A DNA stretch of 64,000 nt from an uncultured Lachnospiraceae bacterium (GTDB lineage Bacteria > Bacillota > Clostridia > Lachnospirales > Lachnospiraceae), in the NCBI GenBank assembly GCA_900315505.1, contig OMZG01000004.1, forward strand, positions 1-64,000, given 5' to 3'. Shown piece by piece: positions 18,601-29,027 of the stretch. A program made the translations under genes and the position numbers. The notes under the pieces were generated by a model, which worked only from the letters and a program-made list of their open reading frames with translations, did no database searches and had not been told where the DNA came from. The number at the start of each line of letters is the position of its first letter. Within the stretch, counting starts at the first letter, position 1.

Positions 18601-19311
18601 TTAGTCCTTCAGTACATCTGCCTTGTCTTCTTCATGAAGAGACACCAGAGCATTGAACGCAGCCTCCTGCTCGGCATGCTTCTTCGAGCTGCCAACGCCC
18701 TTTCCTATAATCTTCTCACCGACCTTTGCTACGGCTGTATATACCTTCGCATGGTCAGGTCCTGATTCGTCTATTACCTCGTATGTGAGTGTGGAATTAT
18801 GCTTTGCCTGCACTATCTCCTGAAGAGCGGTCTTGCAGTCATGATACAGCTTCTTGTGCTCGATATCCGTAAGCACGAATCTACTGATAAATGCAGATGC
18901 AGGCTCAATACCTCCATCGAGATACATTGCCCCTATAACTGCCTCAAAGGCATCTGATGTGATAGACTTTCTTGTACGTCCACCTGTCGCATCCTCGCCT
19001 CTTCCCAGAAGGATAAAGCTTCCGAGATCAATATCCTTGGCACAGAATGCGAGTGTCGGTTCGCATACCAGTGAAGCACGCAGCTTCGACAGATCTCCCT
19101 CCGGCATATCCGGATAATTCCTGTACAGAAAGTCACTGGATACCACTTCAAGAACAGCGTCACCTAAAAACTCCAGACGCTCGTTATCAGAAAACGGCTT
19201 CAGGTTCTTCTCATTTGCATAAGAACTGTGTGTCAGCGCATGTAAAAGAAGATCTGCATCATTAAACTGATATCCAATACGATCCATTAATTTGTTCAGA
19301 TCATGTTCCAA
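18601..19311 (-). CDS. rnc: Ribonuclease III
   Basis: The 236-residue protein has the RNase III signature NERLEFLGDAVLE (43-55), a second acidic cluster DAFEAVIGAMYLDGG, and a C-terminal double-stranded RNA-binding domain ending SSKKHAEQEAAFNAL. It processes rRNA precursors and structured mRNAs. The window contains several long intergenic hairpins that could in principle be substrates, which is inference. It is preceded by the acpP terminator and leads the rnc-smc-ftsY group. Confidence 0.96.
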   Translation of the reverse strand: MEHDLNKLMDRIGYQFNDADLLLHALTHSSYANEKNLKPFSDNERLEFLGDAVLEVVSSDFLYRNYPDMPEGDLSKLRASLVCEPTLAFCAKDIDLGSFILLGRGEDATGGRTRKSITSDAFEAVIGAMYLDGGIEPASAFISRFVLTDIEHKKLYHDCKTALQEIVQAKHNSTLTYEVIDESGPDHAKVYTAVAKVGEKIIGKGVGSSKKHAEQEAAFNALVSLHEEDKADVLKD

Positions 19312-19324
19312 TTTGCTTCTCCTT

Positions 19325-19348
19325 AAAAAAGCCCCCTTGCGGGGGGCC
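19325..19348 (-). terminator. Rho-independent terminator after acpP
   Basis: On the minus strand a GCCCCC/GGGGGC stem with a GCAA loop is followed by six T residues. It lies directly after the acpP stop at 19354 and separates plsX-acpP from rnc-smc-ftsY. Confidence 0.85.
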
Positions 19349-19353
19349 CCTAC

Positions 19354-19590
19354 TTAGTCCTCTCCTTTAGTCTTACTGATAAGCTCTACAGCATCTCCTA
19401 CTGTGGAGATCTTCTCTGCGTCCTCTTCATTGACCTCGATACCGAGCTCATCCTCTACTGCCATGATGATCTGATATACATCAAGTGAATCTGCGCCGAG
19501 ATCATCTATGAATGTAGTGTCAGGCGTGATCTCATCCGGATCTACCGAAAGCACATCAGCAATAATCTTCTTTAACAGATCGAGTTCCAT
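19354..19590 (-). CDS. acpP: Acyl carrier protein
   Basis: This 78-residue acidic four-helix protein has the phosphopantetheine attachment motif GADSLD with Ser35. It carries growing acyl chains in fatty acid synthesis. It starts one base after the plsX stop, so the two are coupled. A Sfp-type phosphopantetheinyl transferase is encoded at 29.0 kb, although AcpS would be the usual modifying enzyme. Confidence 0.96.
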   Translation of the reverse strand: MELDLLKKIIADVLSVDPDEITPDTTFIDDLGADSLDVYQIIMAVEDELGIEVNEEDAEKISTVGDAVELISKTKGED

Positions 19591-19591
19591 T

Positions 19592-20605
19592 CTACTGTTC
19601 CTCCTTATTTATTCTTTCGAGAATCTTTCCATTGATATCTTCTTTTGAAAAGGTAAGGCACTGAAGTATCGCGCTCTTTATCTCTACAGCCTTGCTCGAA
19701 CCATGAGCCTTTACCACGAGTCCCTTAAGTCCCAGGAGCGGTGCTCCGCCATATTTTGATGCGTCGTACTCTTTCAGTCCTTTCTTCAGAGCCGGAAGTG
19801 CAAGCGCTGCTCCAAGCTTTGAACGTGTCGTAGAGGTGAGACTTTCCTTAAGCACGGATGCAAGCATCTTTGCTGTACCCTCATACATCTTGAGCGCAAT
19901 ATTTCCTGCAAAAGCCTCCGTCACTACGACATCTGCTGCACCGAACGGCACATCACGTGCCTCTACAGGACCTGTGAAATTGATATCACTGCATTCCTTC
20001 AAAAGCGGAAGGGTCTCCTTTACCAGAGCATTTCCCTTTTCTTCCTCGGTACCTATACTCAGAAGGCCTACGGTAGGATTCTTTTTCTTCAGGACATTCT
20101 CCATGTAGACAGATCCCATTTTTGCAAAGGATAAAAGATGCTCCGGTCTCGCATCTACATTCGCTCCACAATCGATAAGAAGAGATACTCCCTTCTTCGT
20201 AGGAATAAGCGGTGCGAGCGGCGCACGCTTCACTCCGGGAAGCTTGCCTACTATAAGCTGCCCCCCTACAAGAATCGCCCCGGTAGATCCTGCCGATATA
20301 AATGCATCTGCATTTCCTTCCTTCACCAGGGTAAGTCCCTTTACTATAGATGAATCCTTCTTGTGTCTGATGGCCTTCACCGGCGGCTCTGCCATATCTA
20401 TTACCTGCGTCGCATTGCAGTACGAAATCCTTCCTGAAGGTATGTCACTATACTCTGATACCTTCTCCCGGATCTCTTCCTCCGGACCGGCAAGAATTAT
20501 CTCTATATCGTCTCTTGTCTTCAGCGCCTCGTATGCGCCCCTGATGATCTCATCCGGTGCATTATCACCGCCACAGGCATCAAGAACTATCCTTATTTTC
20601 TCCAT
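19592..20605 (-). CDS. plsX: Phosphate acyltransferase PlsX
   Basis: This 337-residue protein has the family start RIVLDACGGDNAP, followed by SAGSTGAILVGG, IDCGANVDARPEHL and a C-terminal GGAPLLGLKGLVVKAHGSS. It makes acyl-phosphate from acyl-ACP for phospholipid synthesis. It is followed by acpP, giving the common plsX-acpP-rnc order. No fapR or rpmF is seen upstream; rho comes next in the upstream direction. Confidence 0.96.
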   Translation of the reverse strand: MEKIRIVLDACGGDNAPDEIIRGAYEALKTRDDIEIILAGPEEEIREKVSEYSDIPSGRISYCNATQVIDMAEPPVKAIRHKKDSSIVKGLTLVKEGNADAFISAGSTGAILVGGQLIVGKLPGVKRAPLAPLIPTKKGVSLLIDCGANVDARPEHLLSFAKMGSVYMENVLKKKNPTVGLLSIGTEEEKGNALVKETLPLLKECSDINFTGPVEARDVPFGAADVVVTEAFAGNIALKMYEGTAKMLASVLKESLTSTTRSKLGAALALPALKKGLKEYDASKYGGAPLLGLKGLVVKAHGSSKAVEIKSAILQCLTFSKEDINGKILERINKEEQ

Positions 20606-20668
20606 TTGTCACCTCTGAATTCAGAGTCTAATATACTATATCTGTCAATGTAATGCAACTACAAGGCC

Positions 20669-22423
20669 TTACATACTGCTCATCATCTTGCTGATGAATT
20701 CACCGTTCGTAGAGGTGCCTGAGATGGTTGCAATGATAGTCTCTGCGCTCTCTTCACTACGAAGCCCGGAGAGATCACGTCTCAGCTTCTCGACCACAAG
20801 ACGCTCATCCTGCGTATAGAGCAGGTCATCACGTCTCGTAGATGACTTTGCAAGATCAATAGCCGGGAATACTCTCTTCTCTGACAGGCTTCTGTCAAGC
20901 ACAAGCTCCATATTTCCTGTACCTTTGAACTCCTCATATACCACATCATCCATTCGTGAGCCGGTATCGATAAGGGCTGTAGCCAGGATCGTAAGCGATC
21001 CGCCCTCCTTCATATTCCTTGCTGCTCCGAAGAAGCTCTTCGGCATATGAAGGGCTGCAGGATCAAGACCTCCCGAGAGTGTACGTCCTGATGGAGGTAC
21101 CGTGAGATTGTAAGCTCTTGCAAGTCGTGTGATGGAATCGAGAAGGATCATGACATCCTGTCCGAGCTCAACCCGTCTCTTCGCATGCTCGATTACCATT
21201 TCTGAAAGCCTCTTATGGTTCTCAGGCATCTCATCAAAGGTAGATGCAAGCACCTCGCAGTGTCCACCGAAATTCTCTACAGTCTCCCTCATGTCCGTAA
21301 CCTCCTCCGGACGCTCGTCTATGAGAAGGATGATCAGATGGATCTCAGGATTATTTCTCATGACTGACATTGCCACCTGCTTCAGGAGTGTCGTCTTACC
21401 GGCCTTAGGAGGCGATACGATCATTCCTCTCTGCCCCTTACCGATAGGAGAAATAATATCCATGATACGCACAGCTATGGATCCGCCCGGTCTCTCCAGT
21501 CTGATCCTCTCATTCGGAAAAACAGGCGTAAGCTTCTCAAACGGTGTACGTCTCGTGCATGCTTCCGGATTTATTCCATTAACTGATTCTATGAAAAGAA
21601 GGGCTCCATACTTGTCATTCGGATTATTGCGCCTGGTCTGACCAGTGACCACATCACCTGTACGGAGTCTGAACCTCCTGATCTGTGATTGGGATACATA
21701 TACATCATTATCGCCCTGCAGATATCCGCCACTCCTAAGGAATCCGTATCCCTCTGACATGATCTCAAGCATTCCGCTGCATGGCTTTGCATCATCATAA
21801 TGCGGAATCTCCACTGTCTGCTCACTCCTTGTATTAGTCACAGCTGCAGCCTCCTGTGGCTTCTGGACTTCCTTATTTTCTTCAGGAGTATTCTGATTAT
21901 TATTCTGCTGATGAGGTCTGTGCTGATTATACGTCCTGTGCTCACCGCCGGCATTTTTCCCTCTCTGCGGCTTCTGGCCTCTGCCATGCTGCTGGCTACC
22001 CTGGCCGCTGTACTGGAAATTCCTGCCGTTCTGGTCTCTTTTGTGATATGGGCGTTTCTGCTTCTGATTGTCCCCGGTATTATTGTGGTTCTCCGTTCCC
22101 TCTTTTTTCTCTTCCGGCCTTGCTGCCTCTTCTGTCTTCGGAGCAGCGGTCTTTACCGGCTTCCCTTCTGATGACTGCTTCTTCTCCGGCTCCTCTTCCT
22201 TTGCCCTGGCATTAGCATTCTTCGGTGGCCGCCCCCTTCTCTTTGCCGGATTGGCTACTCCTGCAGGATCACTTTCTCCTGCTGCCACGGCATCATCGTA
22301 CTTTTTATGGATTTCGACAAGCGAATCCTTTTTCTTGCCGCGGACGCCCTTGATTCCTCGCTCCTGTGCCAGTTCTATTAATTTCTGGACAGACAGGGAA
22401 GCATAATTTTCTGTTTCCTTCAT
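20669..22423 (-). CDS. rho: Transcription termination factor Rho with a long charged N-terminal insert
   Basis: Starting at [12 protein letters not shown] (ATG at 22423, GAAAGGA ribosome site) the product is 584 residues. A Rho N-terminal SAP-like domain is followed by roughly 150 residues of low-complexity Lys/Arg/Gln/Asn-rich sequence. Then come the RNA-binding cold-shock-like domain ([13 protein letters not shown]) and the ATPase core with Walker [12 protein letters not shown] and Walker [18 protein letters not shown]. The frame stays open up to 22546, but that extension runs through the promoter. The insert is unlike E. coli Rho but common in Clostridia and Actinobacteria, where such inserts aid RNA binding and can phase-separate. 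Confidence 0.95.
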   Translation of the reverse strand: MKETENYASLSVQKLIELAQERGIKGVRGKKKDSLVEIHKKYDDAVAAGESDPAGVANPAKRRGRPPKNANARAKEEEPEKKQSSEGKPVKTAAPKTEEAARPEEKKEGTENHNNTGDNQKQKRPYHKRDQNGRNFQYSGQGSQQHGRGQKPQRGKNAGGEHRTYNQHRPHQQNNNQNTPEENKEVQKPQEAAAVTNTRSEQTVEIPHYDDAKPCSGMLEIMSEGYGFLRSGGYLQGDNDVYVSQSQIRRFRLRTGDVVTGQTRRNNPNDKYGALLFIESVNGINPEACTRRTPFEKLTPVFPNERIRLERPGGSIAVRIMDIISPIGKGQRGMIVSPPKAGKTTLLKQVAMSVMRNNPEIHLIILLIDERPEEVTDMRETVENFGGHCEVLASTFDEMPENHKRLSEMVIEHAKRRVELGQDVMILLDSITRLARAYNLTVPPSGRTLSGGLDPAALHMPKSFFGAARNMKEGGSLTILATALIDTGSRMDDVVYEEFKGTGNMELVLDRSLSEKRVFPAIDLAKSSTRRDDLLYTQDERLVVEKLRRDLSGLRSEESAETIIATISGTSTNGEFISKMMSSM

Positions 22424-22517
22424 AAAGTTCCTTTCGTGAAAGATTTTATCGATATTCATCCAATCGGGATTTCTATAAAAATGAAAATAAATCTTCTGAA
22501 AAATGAATCTTAAATGC

Positions 22518-22569
22518 ATTATAACTAAACATGCGTCCGATTGCAAGCGTTTCTTTTTTCTGCTATCAT
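22518..22569. promoter_or_regulatory. Divergent promoters for rho and malic enzyme sharing one -35 hexamer
   Basis: TTGCAA at 22541-22546 is its own reverse complement. Rightwards it is 17 bp from TATCAT (22564-22569), upstream of the malic enzyme gene. Leftwards it is also 17 bp from a perfect TATAAT (22523-22518), upstream of rho. Both spacings are optimal, so one 6 bp box appears to serve as -35 for both directions. Confidence 0.7.
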
Positions 22570-22584
22570 TGTTATGATGCGTTC

Positions 22585-22614
22585 GGACATATCAGGTCCG
22601 GGGCTTATATGTCC
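22585..22614 (+). promoter_or_regulatory. Hairpin in the malic enzyme 5' leader
   Basis: GGACATAT and ATATGTCC form a perfect 8 bp stem around a 14-nt G-rich loop, a few bases after the expected transcription start. No T-run follows, so it is not a plain terminator. It could stabilise the leader or bind a regulator. Confidence 0.45.
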
Positions 22615-22672
22615 TCACGCATAGCCGGATAAAAAGAAAATTTACTTTATAAAAAGGAAAAAGGAGCTTGAT

Positions 22673-23836
22673 ATGGACATTAATGAAGAAGCTATGAAAA
22701 TGCACAGGGAATGGAACGGGAAGATTTCGACCGAGCCGAAGATGGAGGTAAAGTCCAGACATGATCTGTCTGTGACCTACACACCGGGAGTTGCCGCTCC
22801 GTGCCTTGAGATAAAGGATCATCCTGAGGAAGCTTATAATTATACTATCAAGGGGAATACAATTGCCGTAGTATCAGACGGTTCTGCCGTATTAGGCCTG
22901 GGAAATATAGGACCAGAGGCCGCTCTTCCTGTCATGGAAGGTAAATGTGTACTGTTCAAATCTTTTGGCGGAGTCAATGCTTTTCCTATTGTGCTTGCTA
23001 CACAGGATACTGAAGAGATTATCGCTGCTGTAAAGGCTATCGCTCCTACATTCGGAGGCATCAATCTCGAGGATATTTCTGCTCCGAGATGCTTCGAGAT
23101 CGAGGAGAGGCTCAAGAAGGAGCTTGATATCCCTGTATTCCATGATGACCAGCATGGTACTGCCATAGTACTTCTCGCCGCAATGATCAATGCATTAAAA
23201 GTCACACACAGAACTGTCGAGAATACAAAGATTGTAGTAAATGGTGCCGGATCTGCTGGTATCGCCATCACAAAGCTTCTCCTGACATATGGCTTCAAAG
23301 ATATCACTATGTGTGACAAGTCAGGTATTCTTTCCAAGAAGAGCAGTGACCTGAACTGGATGCAGAAAAAAATGATGGATGTCACCAATCTCTCTGGCAA
23401 GACCGGAACTCTATCTGATGCTCTCGTCGGTGCTGATGCATTCATAGGAGTTTCTGCTCCCGGTATCGTCACCACTGAGATGGTAAAGACCATGAATAAA
23501 GATTCGATCATTTTTGCAATGGCTAATCCTACCCCTGAGATCATGCCTCCTCTCGCAAAAGAAGGCGGTGCGGCCGTCGTAGGTACTGGAAGAAGCGACT
23601 TCCCGAATCAGGTAAATAATGTCGTAGCCTTTCCTGGAATCTTCAAGGGTGCATTAGAGTGCGGTGCAAAGGCCATCACTGAGGATATGAAGCTCGCTGC
23701 TGCCAAGGCAATTGCATCTCTTGTACCTGACGATGAACTCACTGCCGACAACATCATGCCTCAGGCATTTGACCCGAAGGTAGCTTGTGTAGTTGCCAAA
23801 GCTGTAAAAGATAATTACATCAAAGAAGAGGAATAA
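22673..23836 (+). CDS. Malic enzyme, NAD(P)-dependent
   Basis: This 387-residue short bacterial malic enzyme has the SVTYTPGVAAPC start of the family, the substrate and metal-binding HDDQHGTAIV, the Rossmann motif GAGSAGIAITKLLL and MANPTPEI. It decarboxylates malate to pyruvate with metal and NAD(P). The length excludes the long eukaryote-type enzyme and the MaeB fusion with phosphotransacetylase. It has its own promoter and an AGGAG site, and its stop overlaps the next start as TAATG. Confidence 0.93.
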   Translation: MDINEEAMKMHREWNGKISTEPKMEVKSRHDLSVTYTPGVAAPCLEIKDHPEEAYNYTIKGNTIAVVSDGSAVLGLGNIGPEAALPVMEGKCVLFKSFGGVNAFPIVLATQDTEEIIAAVKAIAPTFGGINLEDISAPRCFEIEERLKKELDIPVFHDDQHGTAIVLLAAMINALKVTHRTVENTKIVVNGAGSAGIAITKLLLTYGFKDITMCDKSGILSKKSSDLNWMQKKMMDVTNLSGKTGTLSDALVGADAFIGVSAPGIVTTEMVKTMNKDSIIFAMANPTPEIMPPLAKEGGAAVVGTGRSDFPNQVNNVVAFPGIFKGALECGAKAITEDMKLAAAKAIASLVPDDELTADNIMPQAFDPKVACVVAKAVKDNYIKEEE

Positions 23837-24345
23837 TGGCTGAGCTTGATCTGATATTTGAAATGACAGAACTTGGGCTGATCTCGAAATCAGACGATCC
23901 CGTCAGGGGAATCACTATCGTTTCATTCATGACTAATTACGAATACTGTGATTATTTCAAGGCTGCCCTTGCGCTAGAGACACTGCGCAAGGCTGGTCTT
24001 GTGCATGATTGTGGTGACGACAGATTCACGATCACAGATGAAGGCCTTATGACTCTTGATGCTCTCCATGATCGGATCACACCTGGCATGGAAGCTGATT
24101 ACAAGGATTTCTTCAGGAAAAATGATGAACTCAATGAAAAAAAAGGCACCGTGACAGCCAATTACGACGCTCTCGCGGGTGGGAAAGGCTATCAGGTGCA
24201 CCTGTGTTTCAAACAGCACCGGCGTGTCATCTTTGAGATCAACATGCATGTGATGACAAAGGAACAGGCCGAAAATATGTGTGTCAATTTCAAGGTCCGC
24301 TACAACGATCTGTACGGAACTGTGATGGATGAGCTCATGAATTGA
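23836..24345 (+). CDS. DUF4364 family protein, winged-helix-like
   Basis: This 169-residue protein fits the DUF4364 family common in Clostridia. The N-terminal part ([26 protein letters not shown], then [14 protein letters not shown]) reads like a winged-helix DNA-binding domain of the PadR/MarR kind. The C-terminal part, predicted as beta strands, is of unknown role. Its ATG overlaps the malic enzyme stop (TAATG), so it is translated with it. It ends 11 bp inside the 3' end of the oppositely oriented leuD. Confidence 0.75.
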   Translation: MAELDLIFEMTELGLISKSDDPVRGITIVSFMTNYEYCDYFKAALALETLRKAGLVHDCGDDRFTITDEGLMTLDALHDRITPGMEADYKDFFRKNDELNEKKGTVTANYDALAGGKGYQVHLCFKQHRRVIFEINMHVMTKEQAENMCVNFKVRYNDLYGTVMDELMN

Positions 24346-24820
24346 TATAATTCACAAGGCCACCGGCATCAATGAGCTTCTGCATGAACTCAGGAAATGC
24401 CTGGCCCTTGAACTGCTCACCTGTCGTCTCATCTGTGATGATGCCGTGATCGAAATCAACCGATACGGTATCTCCTTCTTTTATCTTCTCAGATGCTTCC
24501 TTACTCTCGATTATAGGAAGTCCTATATTTATCGCATTTCTGTAAAAAATTCTCGCAAATGTCTCTGCTATTACGCAGCTTACTCCTGCAGCCTTTATTG
24601 CTATAGGCGCATGCTCTCTCGATGAACCGCAGCCAAAATTTTTCTCAGCTACTATGATATCCCCTGGCTTTACCTTATTTACAAAGTCCTTATCGATATC
24701 TTCCATGCAGTGCTTTGCAAGCTCTGCAGGATCTGAAGAATTCAGGTATCTTGCAGGAATTATGACATCTGTATCTACGTTGTCTCCGAATTTATGTACA
24801 ATACCTTTTGCTGATTCCAT
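24335..24820 (-). CDS. leuD: 3-isopropylmalate dehydratase small subunit
   Basis: This 161-residue protein opens [21 protein letters not shown] and contains the swivel-domain motif [14 protein letters not shown]. With LeuC it isomerises 2-isopropylmalate to 3-isopropylmalate in leucine synthesis. The short 160-residue form is the LeuD/HacB type of clostridia and archaea. It lies 10 bp after leuC and overlaps DUF4364 tail to tail. Confidence 0.95.
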   Translation of the reverse strand: MESAKGIVHKFGDNVDTDVIIPARYLNSSDPAELAKHCMEDIDKDFVNKVKPGDIIVAEKNFGCGSSREHAPIAIKAAGVSCVIAETFARIFYRNAINIGLPIIESKEASEKIKEGDTVSVDFDHGIITDETTGEQFKGQAFPEFMQKLIDAGGLVNYINS

Positions 24821-24830
24821 GCCAACCTCC

Positions 24831-26090
24831 TTAGACTGTTGCCGGGTCTGTGATCTTTCCTGTGAGTGCGCTTGCTGCAGCTACTGCCGGTGACGCAAGA
24901 TAGATTTCTGAATCCGTAGCTCCCATTCTGCCGACGAAGTTACGGTTCGTTGTGGATACACACTTCTCACCGCTTGCAAGAATTCCCATATATCCTCCAA
25001 GACACGGTCCGCACGTAGGTGTCGAAACTACTGCACCAGCCTCTATAAATGTCTTTATATATCCTGCCTCCATAGCATCGAGATATACCTGCTGGGTTGC
25101 CGGTATCACGATGACACGCAGGCCTTTCTTTACCTTTTTGCCCTTCAGGATATCCGCTGCGATCTGAAGGTCTGACAGACGGCCATTCGTACAAGAACCG
25201 ATTACTACCTGGTCTATCTCCACGTCTCCTGCCTCGTCTACCGTCTTCGTGTTCTCAGGCAGATGCGGGAATGATACTGTAGGGCGAAGCTGTGACAGGT
25301 CAATCGTGTACTCTGCTGTATATTCTGCATCTTTATCAGCCTCATAGACTACAGGCTTCCTGTCTGAATGCTCACTGATATATTCAAGAGTCTTGTCATC
25401 TACAGGGAAAATACCATTTTTTCCACCAGCCTCGATTGCCATATTGGCAATTGTGAATCTGTCATCCATTGTGAGATACTGAAGTCCGTCACCGACAAAC
25501 TCCATTGACTGATACAGGGCACCATCGACTCCGATCATTCCTATGATGTGAAGGATGATATCCTTGCCGCTGATAAACGGTGCAGGCTTTCCAGTCAGTA
25601 TGAACTTAATGGCTGAAGGAACCTTGAACCAGGCTTTGCCTGTTGCCATTCCGGCTGCCATGTCTGTAGAACCCACGCCTGTTGAAAAAGCTCCGAGTGC
25701 TCCGTATGTGCATGTATGGGAATCAGCTCCGATCACGGCATCTCCTGCTACGACCAGTCCTTTTTCAGGAAGCAGCGCATGCTCAATACCCATCTCTCCT
25801 ACATCATAAAAATTCGATATGCACTTCTCACATGCAAATTCTCTTACTTCCTTTACATGCTCTGCACTCTTGATATCCTTGTTCGGAACGAAGTGATCCA
25901 TGACAAGTGCAATCTTGTCCTTGTCGAACACCTCCTGATTCTTGAGCTTCTTCATCTCGTGAATAGCCACAGGGGATGTGATATCATTTCCGAGCACAAG
26001 ATCCAGATTCGCCTCTATGAGCTGACCGGCCTCTACCTTATCGAGTCCGGCATGCTTAGCGAGAATCTTCTGCGTCATCGTCATTCCCAT
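24831..26090 (-). CDS. leuC: 3-isopropylmalate dehydratase large subunit
   Basis: This is an aconitase-family subunit of about 419 residues when started at [15 protein letters not shown] (ATG at 26090, AAAGGA site). Upstream in-frame codons to 26108 would need a TTG start. [4Fe-4S] cluster cysteines are visible in VIGSCTNGR and [10 protein letters not shown], with [13 protein letters not shown] as the substrate loop. The length fits the prokaryotic/archaeal type 2 LeuC. leuA and leuB are not in this window. Confidence 0.95.
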   Translation of the reverse strand: MGMTMTQKILAKHAGLDKVEAGQLIEANLDLVLGNDITSPVAIHEMKKLKNQEVFDKDKIALVMDHFVPNKDIKSAEHVKEVREFACEKCISNFYDVGEMGIEHALLPEKGLVVAGDAVIGADSHTCTYGALGAFSTGVGSTDMAAGMATGKAWFKVPSAIKFILTGKPAPFISGKDIILHIIGMIGVDGALYQSMEFVGDGLQYLTMDDRFTIANMAIEAGGKNGIFPVDDKTLEYISEHSDRKPVVYEADKDAEYTAEYTIDLSQLRPTVSFPHLPENTKTVDEAGDVEIDQVVIGSCTNGRLSDLQIAADILKGKKVKKGLRVIVIPATQQVYLDAMEAGYIKTFIEAGAVVSTPTCGPCLGGYMGILASGEKCVSTTNRNFVGRMGATDSEIYLASPAVAAASALTGKITDPATV

Positions 26091-26138
26091 AATACTTTTC
26101 CTTTCCAATCCTTCTGTATTTGCGTAACTTTATTTATT

Positions 26139-27152
26139 TTAATATTTCCGAAGTGTTTTGTAAAGCCATTTACCCGACTTTGACATATCTGACTTCTTCC
26201 ATCCGGACTTCTTTTTGCAGGAGCTCTTAATGATAGATGCCGCCTCATTCTTGTTGCATAAGCTCCAGTTTACATAGCTGATACTGTTCTTATCAAGAAG
26301 CTTTATCCACTTATCAGCTTCCTTTGTATTCACACCGCTCTGTCCATCAGCATTGCAGGTTCCGAATTCCGAGACGAATATCGGCAGGCCCTTATCATGG
26401 GCTGCCTGTACCTTCTTTCTCATATCTGCCTTGTGCGTGCCTGCATAGAAATGAAATGCGTACATTACATTTTTGTATTCTAATGGATCTTCTGCTGCTT
26501 TATCCACATCCTGGGACCATGTAGGTGTACCGACGATTATCACTGAATCCGGTGCATTTTTTCTGATAGCAGGAATCACAGCATTCGCATATTTCTTTAT
26601 ATCTGACCATGAGGTCCCGCCACTTGGCTCGTTACATATCTCGTATATCACATTTTCATACGATGCATATTTTTCAGACATTTTTTTGAAAAAGTTTACT
26701 GCCTGGTCCTTGTGATCCAGCGGGTTCGGCCTCGCATTGGACACATGCCAGTCTATAATGGCATACATCTTATTCGCCCTGCATGCCTTAACTCCGGTAT
26801 CTATTGTCTTCTCCAGCTTGGCCTGGTCTCCACCATTCAGGTATCCTGCATACTCATCAGGATACATCGCAATCCGGAATACATTTCCCTTGAATGTGGT
26901 CTTTACGTTCTTAATTGCCTTCGCATTGACATACTCCGGGAACCACGAGACTCCGTGGCTGCTGATCCCACGCAGCTGGACCTTCTTCCCATCCTTATCT
27001 ACGAGATTCGCGCCATCCACATGCAGCGCCCCATAATACTTCACCTTCGATGAAGCCTCTGCCTCTGTAAAAGGTGTGACCGCATTGAAAATACCCAGTG
27101 CAAAAGCCACCGCCACCATTACTGACAATATCCGTTTAATTTTCCCTGACAT
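26139..27152 (-). CDS. Secreted glycoside hydrolase family 5 endoglucanase
   Basis: Started at MSGKIKRILSVMV (GGGAGG site just upstream) the product is 337 residues. A signal peptide covers roughly residues 1-33, with a likely cleavage after AEA. The GH5 barrel shows the acid/base Glu175 in YEICNEPSGG and the nucleophile Glu262 in IFVSEFGT, plus YAFHFYAGTH. The layout resembles GH5 subfamily 2 cellulases. It should hydrolyse beta-1,4-glucan outside the cell. No carbohydrate-binding module, dockerin or anchor is present; the C-terminal 45 residues are very lysine-rich. It sits alone between leuC and ilvC. Confidence 0.92.
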   Translation of the reverse strand: MSGKIKRILSVMVAVAFALGIFNAVTPFTEAEASSKVKYYGALHVDGANLVDKDGKKVQLRGISSHGVSWFPEYVNAKAIKNVKTTFKGNVFRIAMYPDEYAGYLNGGDQAKLEKTIDTGVKACRANKMYAIIDWHVSNARPNPLDHKDQAVNFFKKMSEKYASYENVIYEICNEPSGGTSWSDIKKYANAVIPAIRKNAPDSVIIVGTPTWSQDVDKAAEDPLEYKNVMYAFHFYAGTHKADMRKKVQAAHDKGLPIFVSEFGTCNADGQSGVNTKEADKWIKLLDKNSISYVNWSLCNKNEAASIIKSSCKKKSGWKKSDMSKSGKWLYKTLRKY

Positions 27153-27184
27153 AAAATGCCTCCCTTCGTTTTTCATATTATAAC

Positions 27185-27330
27185 ATATTAGTTATTAGTT
27201 TAGAGTTTAGAGTTTAGAGTTTAAAGTTTAGAGTTTAAAGCTATATGTTAAAAGCCCCTCCGGGAACTTATCCCAAAGGGGCTTATATAGCTTCGCGGAG
27301 CGAAACTCATAACTCTTAACTCTCAACTCT
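27185..27330. repeat. Heptamer-repeat locus C wrapped around the ilvC terminator
   Basis: The left arm (27185-27240) repeats AGAGTTT/AAAGTTT-type units. The right arm (27304-27330) carries AACTCAT, AACTCTT and AACTCTC. The arms are inverted and enclose the ilvC terminator and its AGCTATA/TATAGCT flanking stem, so a nested hairpin is possible. The right arm ends at the ilvC stop codon. Confidence 0.8.
27250..27286 (-). terminator. Terminator after ilvC
   Basis: On the minus strand AAGCCCCTTTGGGA pairs with the later TCCCGGAGGGGCTT around a short loop and is followed by TTAACAT. It lies about 45 bases after the ilvC stop. Confidence 0.75.
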
Positions 27331-27331
27331 A

Positions 27332-28402
<1,071 letters not shown>

Positions 28403-28924
28403 CTAAAGTGAACGCCTCTGACCATCCTCATCTATCATGACTACATCCTTCGTGCCACGGGTGAGTCCCGTGAGTCCGGTACGTGCCAGCTCCAGTATCT
28501 CATAGTCTTCAAGCATATCGAGGAAGCTGTCAAGCTTGCCTGCCCTGCCTGTGACCTCGATGACCATTGAATCCTTCGTCACATCGACGCATTTGCCATG
28601 GAATATCTCACAGATGGAAAGCACTGACTGCCTGTCAGTATCTCTGGCTGAAATCTTTACAAGCATCAGCTCTCTTGTGACTGAATCCTTCGGATCAAGT
28701 GTCTTCACATCGACCACGTCACAGAGCTTTGCGACCTGCTTCTCGATCTGCTCGAGTATCATATCATCTCCGTGTGTCACTATTGTGATCCTCGTATATC
28801 TCGGATCAGCTGTGACTCCCGAGGAGAATGAATCTATATTGTATCCTCTTCTTGAGAAAAGCCCCGATACATGACTCAGAAGTCCCGGCGTGTTCTCTAC
28901 GAGGATTGATAATACTTTCTGCAT
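28403..28924 (-). CDS. ilvN: Acetolactate synthase small (regulatory) subunit
   Basis: This 173-residue protein has an N-terminal ACT domain (ILVENTPGLLSHVSGLFSRRGYNIDS) and the C-terminal small-subunit domain (SRELMLVKI-like and EVTGRAGKLDSFLDML). It gives valine feedback control to the large subunit. It is the first gene of ilvN-ilvC. The upstream leader is short (about 20 bases), so I see no room for a T-box or attenuator. Confidence 0.95.
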   Translation of the reverse strand: MQKVLSILVENTPGLLSHVSGLFSRRGYNIDSFSSGVTADPRYTRITIVTHGDDMILEQIEKQVAKLCDVVDVKTLDPKDSVTRELMLVKISARDTDRQSVLSICEIFHGKCVDVTKDSMVIEVTGRAGKLDSFLDMLEDYEILELARTGLTGLTRGTKDVVMIDEDGQRRSL

Positions 28925-28952
28925 TTCTCTTTCCTTTCCCTAAGTTGTTTAC

Positions 28953-28980
28953 ATTCTAGCACTCTTTTGTATGATGTCAA
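28953..28980 (-). promoter_or_regulatory. Strong sigma-A promoter of ilvN-ilvC
   Basis: On the minus strand a consensus TTGACA (28980-28975) is followed after 16 bp by TAGAAT (28958-28953), with a TSS expected near 28946, about 20 bases before the ilvN start. Confidence 0.8.
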
Positions 28981-29027
28981 GAGTTTTTTTCAAGTATGCA
29001 GTGAATTTTATTCAACTTTAATATTTA

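Noticed and set aside
22424-22546. Longer Rho start at 22546
   Set aside because: The extension would begin inside the shared -35 box and run through the rho -10 box, while [12 protein letters not shown] has a proper ribosome site.
28925-29027. T-box or leader attenuator before ilvN-ilvC
   Set aside because: The expected transcript start leaves only about 20 bases before the ATG, and no T-box sequence or terminator hairpin is present.
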